42,108 nt of DNA from an uncultured bacterium (GTDB lineage Bacteria > Bacillota > Clostridia > Lachnospirales > Lachnospiraceae), in NCBI GenBank assembly GCA_948467735.1, contig CAOKFN010000042.1:1-42108 (forward strand), in the 5' to 3' direction. The position numbers and the translations under genes were made by a program. A model generated the notes under the pieces. It was given only the letters and a program-made list of their open reading frames with translations, was not told the origin of the DNA and did not search any database. Each line of letters starts with the position of its first letter. Positions within the stretch are counted from its first letter, which is position 1. Shown here one piece after another: positions 16,324 through 23,263 of this stretch.

Positions 16324-17076
16324 ATGCAGAATTTGTATCCATTATTTGAGAGGAACCGTATTTTGAAAAAGGAGCTTCTTTGGGCTCTTCGGGATTATTC
16401 TTTTGCGCAGGCTTGGCTGGAATACGGGGAGTATGCGGAGGGGATACTGCGGGGCTGCGACGCGAGAGTGGAAGGAAACCGGATTGTGGTAAGCCCGGGC
16501 ATAGTCAAGTACGGCGGCTTTCTGTATATGATGGGGGAGGAGGAAAGCATCGAATACGGAGTCTGCGATGAATTTACCACGGTAAGGATGTGCTTTCATA
16601 CGGAGCAGGTATCGCAGGATTATGTGCGCTATGCAATGGAGCTGGTATCCGGAGGGGATGAGTTCGAGGTATGCCGCTACAAGCTGCAGAAAGGGGCGGC
16701 GCTCAGGGACAAGCATATTGATTTTGAGGATTTGAATACGGAATATAATACCTTAAATTTCGTTCATGCCGCATGGGGAGGCATTGGCGGAAGGACCATG
16801 TCCCCGCTTGTAACAGGATGCTTCGCCCGGGAAATATTGAAATCGAACGACTCCCGGCCGGAAGACATACAGTTTGCCTATTTATGCCTTGACCGGGCGG
16901 GGGCGGTGCCCATAGAAATTTTAAGGGATTATATGGCAAGAAGGGGTGGGAAAATCGGAGAAAAATTCTCCGGCGAAGAGGTTTTCAGGGAAATGTGCGG
17001 CGTCATAAGCAGGCTTAACGGAACTGCCAAGCGTAATCGTCAGGATAGGGGACGTAGGATGATGATTGTGGAATAA
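16324..17076 (+). CDS. Tail-fibre/baseplate-like protein
   Basis: A 250-residue protein. Residues about 40-75 follow a pattern common in phage tail proteins: G-I-L-R-G-C-D-A-R-V-E-G-N-R-I-V-V-S-P-G, then I-V-K-Y-G-G-F-L-Y (compare the DUF4815-type start of tail fibres). The remainder is mixed, ending with a basic tail (K-R-N-R-Q-D-R-G-R-R). An AAAGGGGG site precedes the ATG. It is the last gene of the injection-system run; the next gene is of another class and has its own promoter. Confidence 0.6.
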   Translation: MQNLYPLFERNRILKKELLWALRDYSFAQAWLEYGEYAEGILRGCDARVEGNRIVVSPGIVKYGGFLYMMGEEESIEYGVCDEFTTVRMCFHTEQVSQDYVRYAMELVSGGDEFEVCRYKLQKGAALRDKHIDFEDLNTEYNTLNFVHAAWGGIGGRTMSPLVTGCFAREILKSNDSRPEDIQFAYLCLDRAGAVPIEILRDYMARRGGKIGEKFSGEEVFREMCGVISRLNGTAKRNRQDRGRRMMIVE

Positions 17077-17153
17077 AGCGCAGTTTTGGATTGGATAGAG
17101 GGCATGAAGTAAAAAGCTTATTTTCAGAGGCCTAAAATATCTGAAAGCATATC

Positions 17154-17182
17154 TTGTGTGAAAGTCTGTGTCATGATATGAT
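17154..17182 (+). promoter_or_regulatory. Sigma-A-type promoter before the 35-bp repeats
   Basis: TTGTGT (17154-17159), a 17-bp spacer and TATGAT (17177-17182). Transcription would begin at about 17189, at the first base or so of the tandem repeats. A 7-bp inverted repeat (TTTCAGA 17122-17128, TCTGAAA 17140-17146) lies just upstream and might end the injection-system transcript or act as an operator. Confidence 0.55.
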
Positions 17183-17187
17183 GAAGG

Positions 17188-17337
17188 GGAGAGGCGCGGT
17201 ATGCCTGAACGGCCTGACACATGGAGAGGCGCGGTGTGCCTGAACGATCTGATTTATGGAGAGATGCGGTATGCCTGAACGGCCTGACACATGGAGAGGC
17301 GTGGTGTGCCTGAACGATCTGATACATGGAGATGTGT
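17188..17337 (+). repeat. 35-bp tandem repeat, four copies plus a partial, in a 5' leader
   Basis: GGAGAGGCGCGGTATGCCTG-type units start at 17188, 17223, 17258, 17293 and (partial) 17328, exactly 35 bp apart. Units 1 and 3 end in GAACGGCCTGACAC while 2 and 4 end in GAACGATCTGAT, so the array is also a 70-bp two-unit repeat. Thirty-five is not a multiple of three, so it is unlikely to code; it occupies the presumed untranslated leader of the next gene and contains several decoy ATG codons. Confidence 0.93.
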
Positions 17338-17356
17338 GGAAATGGAGCGGTATCAT

Positions 17357-19030
17357 ATGGTGAATTTGAATATTCCGGTAGGAGTCTCTGATTTTGAACA
17401 GATTCGTAAAAACGGATATTACTATGTTGACAAAAGCGGAATGATTGCAGAAATTGTGAAAACGGAGCCTGCGGCAGTCACATTGATCACCCGTCCGCGC
17501 CGATTCGGCAAAACGCTGGGGATGAGTATGCTGGCAAGCTTTTTTGATATTCGGAAAAACAGCGGGCCGCTGTTTGAGGGGCTTGAAATAGAAAGCAATG
17601 AAGAGCTGTGCGATAAGTGGATGAACCGATATCCCGTCATATTTTTGTCGTTGAAGGATGTTGACGGATTGAGCTTTGGGAGCGCATATGAGATGCTTGC
17701 GGCCGCTTGTGCGGATTTATATAAAGAGCATTTATATCTGCTGGAAAGCGATAAGGTAAATGTTTATGACAAAGAGACTATCCGGCGCATTGCCGCGGGC
17801 AAAGCCTCCGTAACGGAAGTGAAAAAAAGTCTGTCGCTGTTAGTTATGGCGGTCAGCATGTATTATGGGAAACAGGTGATTCTGCTTCTGGATGAGTATG
17901 ACGTCCCCGCTGCGAAAGCAAGCAGTCACGGCTATTACGCTGAGATGATGGAAGTAATCAGAGTGCTGATGGGTACGGCGCTTAAGGATAACGCTTTCCT
18001 TAAATTTGCCGTGCTGACAGGATGCCTGCAGATTGCCAAGGAAAGCATATTTACGGGGACTAATAATTTTGTCTCGGATACGATAGCTTCTTCCGGGTTG
18101 AATGAATATTTTGGATTTACCGGAAGAGACGTTGATAAGCTTCTGAGAGATGCGGATATGACAGAGCATACCGAAACTGTCAGGGAGTGGTATGACGGCT
18201 ATCGTTTCGGAAGCTTTGAGGTATATTGTCCTTGGGACGTCATGAATTATATTCGGGATATTCAGAGGAATTCTGCGGCGAAACCGGCAGGCTATTGGAA
18301 AAATACCAGCGACAATGCAATCATTCGTTCATTTATAGATTATGCCGGCAGCAGTATTACGGGAAAGCTGGAGACTTTAATGGCCGGAGGCTATATTATT
18401 CAGCATATTGAGGAAAATCTTACTTATGATTATCTGCATTCATCCGAAGATAATCTTTGGAGCATTCTTTATTTGACCGGATATCTCACCAAAGCAGGAG
18501 ATATTGAATTGCCGGACAATGTTTCCGCTCTGAGAATTCCAAATGCGGAAATCCGCGAAATTTTTGAATCCTCGGTTCAGACGTGGTTCTCGGAGAATGT
18601 GAGGGCATGGAATCGAATCGGGTTTTTTGACGCGGTCTGGAGTGGAAACATTGAGGCGCTGACAAAAGAAATGAATGCGCTGCTGCGCATGACGATCAGC
18701 TATCATGATTATAAGGAAGATTTTTATCATGCCTTTTTAGCAGGGATTTTTGCAGGCGCGGGATATATGGTGGAATCCAATAAGGAACATGGAGAAGGGC
18801 GCAGCGCTGTTGTGGTAATCGATTCCCGAGGCGGAAGAATAGCGGTTTTCGAGGCAAAGTATTCTAAAAATTTGGAGAGGCTGGATCATGACTGTGAGGA
18901 AGCGCTTAGGCAGATAGACGACAGGATGTATGCCAAGGAATTGGAAGATCATTGCAGCGAGGTTTTGTGCTTTGGCATTTCTTTTTACAAAAAGCGATGT
19001 CTGGTGAAGGGGAAACAGCAGTTTGTATAA
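17357..19030 (+). CDS. AAA-ATPase-like/PD-(D/E)XK nuclease-like protein
   Basis: A 557-residue protein of the AAA-ATPase-like plus PD-(D/E)XK family that is widespread in gut anaerobes and has no settled function. The typical start I-P-V-G-V-S-D-F-E-Q-I-R-K-N-G-Y-Y-Y-V-D-K is present. Walker A is T-R-P-R-R-F-G-K-T (Lys52), Walker B is V-I-L-L-L-D-E-Y-D (about 175-183), and the nuclease-like E-x-K lies at 499-501 in I-A-V-F-E-A-K-Y-S-K. Frames upstream are open into the tandem repeats, but GGAG at 17344-17347 and the conserved N-terminus fix the ATG at 17357. It is transcribed on its own. A role in mobile-element or phage response has been suggested for such proteins; nothing here decides it. 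Confidence 0.88.
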   Translation: MVNLNIPVGVSDFEQIRKNGYYYVDKSGMIAEIVKTEPAAVTLITRPRRFGKTLGMSMLASFFDIRKNSGPLFEGLEIESNEELCDKWMNRYPVIFLSLKDVDGLSFGSAYEMLAAACADLYKEHLYLLESDKVNVYDKETIRRIAAGKASVTEVKKSLSLLVMAVSMYYGKQVILLLDEYDVPAAKASSHGYYAEMMEVIRVLMGTALKDNAFLKFAVLTGCLQIAKESIFTGTNNFVSDTIASSGLNEYFGFTGRDVDKLLRDADMTEHTETVREWYDGYRFGSFEVYCPWDVMNYIRDIQRNSAAKPAGYWKNTSDNAIIRSFIDYAGSSITGKLETLMAGGYIIQHIEENLTYDYLHSSEDNLWSILYLTGYLTKAGDIELPDNVSALRIPNAEIREIFESSVQTWFSENVRAWNRIGFFDAVWSGNIEALTKEMNALLRMTISYHDYKEDFYHAFLAGIFAGAGYMVESNKEHGEGRSAVVVIDSRGGRIAVFEAKYSKNLERLDHDCEEALRQIDDRMYAKELEDHCSEVLCFGISFYKKRCLVKGKQQFV

Positions 19031-19049
19031 AATCTTTTTAGAATAAGGA

Positions 19050-19078
19050 TTGTCTGCGGGCCGTGAAGGTGGTATAAT
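19050..19078 (+). promoter_or_regulatory. Strong sigma-A promoter of the aldo/keto reductase unit
   Basis: TTGTCT (19050-19055), a 17-bp spacer, TATAAT (19073-19078). It lies 20 bp after the stop of the preceding gene and would give a leader that contains the 62-codon frame described next. Confidence 0.75.
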
Positions 19079-19114
19079 GTGCGCAAAGGGCAGAGCCATA
19101 GGGAGGGAAAATTC

Positions 19115-19303
19115 ATGGTCTCCCGAATTTGGAGCGGCATCCCGAAAAGCGCGGCGCATATTCTGTGGAAAGCTTTTATTAAACACACGGCTGGATTCCG
19201 GCCGCGCATAAAATCAGGGAATAAGGATGGCGGAGAAATTGCCCGAAAGTACACAAAATCAGGAAATAAAAATGATACGGGAGGCTGGATATGGGATACA
19301 TAG
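19115..19303 (+). CDS. Possible 62-aa leader protein upstream of the aldo/keto reductase
   Basis: The first ATG after the promoter has an excellent ribosome site (GGGAGGG, 7 bases upstream) and opens 62 codons: a basic N-terminal half (W-K-A-F-I-K-H-T-A-G-F-R-P-R-I-K) then K-S-G-N-K twice. It ends 13 bases inside the next gene, in another frame. It could be a small protein or a coupling leader; no family is recognised. Confidence 0.4.
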   Translation: MVSRIWSGIPKSAAHILWKAFIKHTAGFRPRIKSGNKDGGEIARKYTKSGNKNDTGGWIWDT

Positions 19304-20283
19304 CGGATACAAAAAGGTATGATACGATGAAGTACAATCGCTGCGGCAGAAGCGGACTTCTGCTCCCGGCGGTTTCTCTGGGACTCTGGCACAATTTTGG
19401 TTCCAACGGCAATTTCGATACCATGAGGGAATTATGCAATACGGCCTTTGACTGCGGCATCACGCATTTTGACCTTGCGAATAATTACGGCCCTGTGCCG
19501 GGGGCGGCGGAGGAAAATTTCGGCCGCATTCTGGAGAAGGGGCTGGGGGCCTATCGGGACGAGCTGGTGATTTCCACCAAGGCGGGTTATGAGATGTGGG
19601 AGGGCCCTTACGGGAACTGGGGCAGCAGGAAGCATCTGACGGCAAGTCTGGATCAGAGCCTGAAGCGCATGGGGCTTGACTATGTGGATATTTTTTATCA
19701 CCACAGGCCGGATTCCAATACGCCGCTGGAAGAAACGGCGAGAGCGCTGGATGACATTGTGAAAAGCGGCAAGGCGCTTTATGTGGGAATTTCCAATTAT
19801 AACAAGGAACAGACCATTGCCATAGCGGAGCTGTTTGCCCGGATGGGAACGCCTTTTATAATCAATCAGAGGAAATATTCCATGCTGGTGAGGGATATTG
19901 AAAGGGATGGCTTGAAAGAATATGCGGCAGCCAACGGTATCGGCATTATTACATTCTGCCCGCTGGCGCAGGGGCTTCTGACCGATAGATATCTGAACGG
20001 GATTCCGGAGGACAGCAGAGTCCGTAAGGACGGCCGTTTCCTGAAGGAAAATGCCATTACGGAAGAGATGCTTGGAAAAATTAAAAAGCTGGGCGAGCTG
20101 GCGGCCCAGAGGGGGCAGACACTGGCGCAGATGGCGCTGGCGTGGATTCTGCGGGACGGGGATATCACCAGCGTGCTGATTGGGGCGTCCCGTGTTTCCC
20201 AGATTCTGGATAATGTGAAAATGATAGAAAACACTTCTTTCAGCGAGGAAGAGCGCAGAAGGATTGATGAAATTCTGGCATAA
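19291..20283 (+). CDS. Aldo/keto reductase, YghZ/L-glyceraldehyde-3-phosphate reductase type
   Basis: A 330-residue cytoplasmic NADPH-dependent (beta/alpha)8 reductase. The catalytic tetrad is visible: Asp and Tyr in F-D-L-A-N-N-Y-G, Lys in V-I-S-T-K-A-G, and His in F-Y-H-H-R-P-D. The G-x-S-x-x-x-Q-I-x-x-N cofactor segment appears near the end (I-G-A-S-R-V-S-Q-I-L-D-N). The N-terminus (Y-N-R-C-G-R-S-G-L-L-L-P) is typical of the YghZ group, which reduces glyceraldehyde-3-phosphate and methylglyoxal-like aldehydes. A GGGAGG site lies 7 bases upstream of the ATG. The gene ends in a clear terminator. Confidence 0.93.
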   Translation: MGYIADTKRYDTMKYNRCGRSGLLLPAVSLGLWHNFGSNGNFDTMRELCNTAFDCGITHFDLANNYGPVPGAAEENFGRILEKGLGAYRDELVISTKAGYEMWEGPYGNWGSRKHLTASLDQSLKRMGLDYVDIFYHHRPDSNTPLEETARALDDIVKSGKALYVGISNYNKEQTIAIAELFARMGTPFIINQRKYSMLVRDIERDGLKEYAAANGIGIITFCPLAQGLLTDRYLNGIPEDSRVRKDGRFLKENAITEEMLGKIKKLGELAAQRGQTLAQMALAWILRDGDITSVLIGASRVSQILDNVKMIENTSFSEEERRRIDEILA

Positions 20284-20312
20284 GAATTCTGACATTAGTT
20301 TTGCACAGACGG

Positions 20313-20341
20313 AAAGTCCGGCGGTCCTGCCGGACTTTTTG
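20313..20341 (+). terminator. Intrinsic terminator after the aldo/keto reductase
   Basis: A perfect 10-bp stem, AAAGTCCGGC (20313-20322) with GCCGGACTTT (20329-20338), a 6-base loop and a run of five to six T within and after the stem. The 20342-20600 spacer that follows has GGCGGAAAC-type repeats but no clear promoter. Confidence 0.93.
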
Positions 20342-20612
20342 TGATGAAGGAGGGCCGTGGGAGGCTGGGCGGGCAAGGGATGGCAGTGCTTTGCACATGA
20401 GGCGGAAACGGCTGGCAGAATGCGCAAGGTCAGGGGTATGGTGATTTGAGGGGACGTGGGTATTGAGGCGGAAACAGCGGCTCAGGAGAAGAAAGGCTGG
20501 AACAGAAAAGGCGAGGGCGGGCGGATGTGAAGGAGAGGCCCGGAAGATTAGGATTGTAGAACAAGGACTGGAATGAAGTCGGCTGGAAGTAAGGGATACT
20601 ATGGGAGAAACT

Positions 20613-22088
20613 ATGAAAAGAACTGAGGATGGATGCAGCAAAACGAAAAGGAGTACGGGCAGGGGGAGGAGATTTGCGTGCGGCTTTGCGGCGGCAGTGC
20701 TATTGACCGGCTGCGGCAGCCGGCAGGAAAACAGCGCTTCAAATGAGGGACTCTTAGGAATCATGCAGCCTGTCATGGGGGAGGCTCGGAATGGGGACGG
20801 CCTTTCATGCAGCCTAAAAACGGAGGAGACCGAGAGGGCAGGAAATATAAAGCCCGAAGAAACCCCGGAGCCTGAGTTTACCTTGGTGATGGTGGGGGAC
20901 ATTCTTCTGCACACGCCGGTGGCGGAGAGCGGAAAAAGTGAGGAAGGGTATGATTTTAATGCCGTTTTTGCGCAGATGAAGGAGGAAATCGAGGCGGCGG
21001 ATCTGGCTCTGGTAAATCAGGAGGTGATTCTGGGAGGCGCAGAGCTTGGGGTGTCCGGCTATCCGACCTTTAACGCACCTTATGAGCTTGGGGACGCTTT
21101 GGTGGAAGCGGGATTCGACGTGGTGCTGCATGCCACCAACCATGCTTTGGATAAAGGGAAAAAGGGAGTGCTGAACTGTATTTCTTTCTGGCAGGAAAAT
21201 TATCCTGATATTGCGGTGCTGGGCGTTCATGACAGTCAGGAGGATCAGCAGGAAATCTATGTATACGAGCAGGAGGGGATTCGGGCCGCCATTTTAAATT
21301 ATACTTACGGAACCAATGGAATTCCGCTTCCGGAGGATATGCCTTACGGGGTGGATCTGCTGGAAAAGGAAAGAGTGGCGGCGGATCTGCGCAGGGCGCA
21401 GGAATTGGCGGACTTTGTGATTGTCTGTCCTCATTGGGGGACGGAATATATCTTGGAAGCCGCGAAGGAGCAGGAGGAATGGGCGGCTTTTCTGGCGGAA
21501 AACGGCGCGGATCTGGTGCTGGGCACTCATCCCCATGTGCTGGAACCCGTTGTCTGGATGAGGGAAGAAGGGGGAGAGGATGAGCGTCTTGGAAATAAGG
21601 AGGGCGGTTTTGGAGACAAGGAAGGCGGCCTTGGAAATGTAAGCGGTGGTCTTGAAGACAAGGAGGGCGGCCTTGGAAATGTAGGCGGTCTTGGAGACAA
21701 GGAGGGCGGCCTTGGAAATACCGGGAGCGATGTGGAAAACGGTGCGGCGGGAGGGACCTTGGTTTATTATTCCTTGGGGAACTTTGTCAACTGGACGGCC
21801 AGCTCGGGAGCCGGAATCGCCAACCGCATGGTGGGAGGCATGGCGAAAGTCACCATTGGCAGGAACGAGGCGGGGGAGGCGGTGATAAAAGCTTATGAGC
21901 TGGAACCGCTGGTCTGTCATGTGGAGTCGGGATTCGGAGGGGTCACGGTGTACCCGCTCTCGGAATATACGGAAGAACTTGCAGAGCGGAATGAAATTGT
22001 AAAGCAGGACGGCAGTTTCTCGCTGGATTACTGTCTGAAACTGGTGGAGGATGTTTTGGGTGGTCGTTCGGGAGCTGCAAAGGAGTGA
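20613..22088 (+). CDS. CapA-family (PGA_cap) lipoprotein metallophosphoesterase-like
   Basis: A 491-residue lipoprotein: lipobox L-L-T-G with Cys34, after a long basic n-region. The calcineurin-like motifs of the CapA/PgsA family follow in order: M-V-G-D-I-L-L-H, V-N-Q-E-V-I-L, H-A-T-N-H-A-L-D, C-P-H-W-G-T-E-Y and G-T-H-P-H-V-L-E, then Y-Y-S-L-G-N-F-V. CapA proteins were named for poly-gamma-glutamate capsule synthesis, but solitary lipoprotein members are common and of unclear substrate. A Gly-rich repeat of about 45 residues interrupts the domain between the GxHxH motif and SLGNF. ATG 20613 is chosen for GGGAG 5 bases upstream; 20601 is possible. Confidence 0.88.
   Translation: MKRTEDGCSKTKRSTGRGRRFACGFAAAVLLTGCGSRQENSASNEGLLGIMQPVMGEARNGDGLSCSLKTEETERAGNIKPEETPEPEFTLVMVGDILLHTPVAESGKSEEGYDFNAVFAQMKEEIEAADLALVNQEVILGGAELGVSGYPTFNAPYELGDALVEAGFDVVLHATNHALDKGKKGVLNCISFWQENYPDIAVLGVHDSQEDQQEIYVYEQEGIRAAILNYTYGTNGIPLPEDMPYGVDLLEKERVAADLRRAQELADFVIVCPHWGTEYILEAAKEQEEWAAFLAENGADLVLGTHPHVLEPVVWMREEGGEDERLGNKEGGFGDKEGGLGNVSGGLEDKEGGLGNVGGLGDKEGGLGNTGSDVENGAAGGTLVYYSLGNFVNWTASSGAGIANRMVGGMAKVTIGRNEAGEAVIKAYELEPLVCHVESGFGGVTVYPLSEYTEELAERNEIVKQDGSFSLDYCLKLVEDVLGGRSGAAKE
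21588..21719 (+). repeat. 21-bp in-frame tandem repeat inside the CapA-like gene
   Basis: Six units of CTTGGAGACAAGGAGGGCGG type (21, 21, 21, 21, 18 and 21 bp) plus a partial seventh. They code L-G-N-K-E-G-G / F-G-D-K-E-G-G / L-G-N-V-S-G-G and so on. All lengths are multiples of three, so copy number can vary without breaking the protein. Confidence 0.92.
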
Positions 22089-22167
22089 AATTGAAATGTG
22101 TGAAGCTATGCAAATATATTAAAAAAGAACAACGGAACAACCTGTGAAACAATGGAGCCTATTTTCA

Positions 22168-22196
22168 TTGTGGAAGAATACAAGGAATTTTTATAG
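22168..22196 (+). promoter_or_regulatory. Weak sigma-A-like promoter before tcdA
   Basis: TTGTGG (22168-22173), a 17-bp spacer and TTATAG (22191-22196). The match is modest; a read-through from the CapA-like gene (136-bp gap, no terminator seen) is possible too. Confidence 0.35.
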
Positions 22197-22224
22197 CAGG
22201 GTGTGAATTTTTTGGAGGTCAATT

Positions 22225-22950
22225 ATGGATGCATTTTCCAGAACGGAGCTTTTGCTGGGAGCGGAGAGGATGGAGCGGTTGAAAAACGCAAAAGTCGCGG
22301 TGTTCGGCGTGGGGGGCGTGGGAGGATATGTGGTGGAGGCGCTGGCCAGAAGCGGCATAGGCGCTTTGGATTTAATTGACAATGACACTGTGAGCCTGAC
22401 CAATCTAAACCGTCAGATTCTTGCGCTCCGGAGTACGATTGGAAAATATAAAGTGGATGCTGCAAGGGAGAGGATACTGGACATTAACCCGGAGGCGCAG
22501 GTAAACGTGTATAAAGTATTTTACCTGCCGGAAACGGCGGATCTGTTTGATTTTACCCAATATGATTATGTGGCGGACGCCATAGACACCGTGACGGGAA
22601 AATTGACGCTGGCGGAGCGGGCTTATCAGGCGGGGACTCCCATCATCAGCTCCATGGGCGCGGGCAACAAGCTGGACGCGGCGGGATTTCAGGCGGCGGA
22701 TATCTACGACACAAGCGTATGCCCCTTGGCAAAGGTAATGCGGCGGGAATTGAGGAAAAGAGGGATTGAGCATTTGAAGGTGGTTTATTCCAAGGAAGTG
22801 CCGCTTGTGCCGGAGGGGGACGGCGCGGAGGAGGAATTTGGACGGCGCATTCCGGGGAGTATTTCCTATGTGCCTTCCGCGGCGGGGCTGATTATGGCGG
22901 GGGAGATCATTAGGGATTTGTGCGGGGGGCAACAGTATGGCAGAGGTTGA
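22225..22950 (+). CDS. tcdA: tRNA threonylcarbamoyladenosine dehydratase
   Basis: A 241-residue ThiF/E1-like cytoplasmic enzyme that cyclises t6A37 to ct6A in ANN-decoding tRNAs using ATP. The nucleotide loop G-V-G-G-V-G lies at 28-33, followed by V-E-A-L-A-R-S-G-I, the L-T-N-L-N-R-Q segment that contacts ATP, and D-A-I-D-T-V (about 118-123). The conserved S-S-M-G-A-G-N-K-L-D and T-S-V-C-P-L-A-K-V-M-R complete the TcdA/CsdL pattern. GGAGG about 8 bases upstream supports the start. Length is near that of the family. Confidence 0.93.
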   Translation: MDAFSRTELLLGAERMERLKNAKVAVFGVGGVGGYVVEALARSGIGALDLIDNDTVSLTNLNRQILALRSTIGKYKVDAARERILDINPEAQVNVYKVFYLPETADLFDFTQYDYVADAIDTVTGKLTLAERAYQAGTPIISSMGAGNKLDAAGFQAADIYDTSVCPLAKVMRRELRKRGIEHLKVVYSKEVPLVPEGDGAEEEFGRRIPGSISYVPSAAGLIMAGEIIRDLCGGQQYGRG

Positions 22951-23095
22951 TAATTTGTGGATTTGATTCTATATAACAGACTTTTACGCTGTTTTGTGCT
23001 CATTGATTCAAGACAGGGAAATGGAAGCGTCAGGATATTGGGCAGATGCAGATGGATGTAAATCATTATTTGTCGTGGGAGAATGAAGTAAAATA

Positions 23096-23124
23096 TTGAC
23101 AAAGCCGGAGATTATTGTTATAGT
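23096..23124 (+). promoter_or_regulatory. Strong sigma-A promoter of the LRR protein
   Basis: Consensus TTGACA (23096-23101), a 17-bp spacer, TATAGT (23119-23124). The mRNA would have a leader of about 130 bases (to 23263); it holds no recognisable riboswitch. The stretch 22951-23095 shows nothing else. Confidence 0.85.
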
Positions 23125-23263
23125 ATAAAAGCATTTGGCGAAGTGTGTAAAACTTTAAAAACAGACAGCGCATAGGGAAGGAGGGAGCGCTGGATCAGTG
23201 GGCATATGACGCCGTACATACCATGATTTTTATGGCCCGTATCAGGGGCGGATAGGAGTTAAT

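Noticed and set aside
352..17076. A complete prophage
   Set aside because: No integrase, terminase, portal, capsid or holin gene is visible; only tail/spike-type genes with cargo, which fits an injection system better.
17188..17337. CRISPR-like or protein-coding 35-bp repeat
   Set aside because: No spacers separate the units, and a 35-bp period changes frame with each unit, so neither a CRISPR nor a repeat protein fits.
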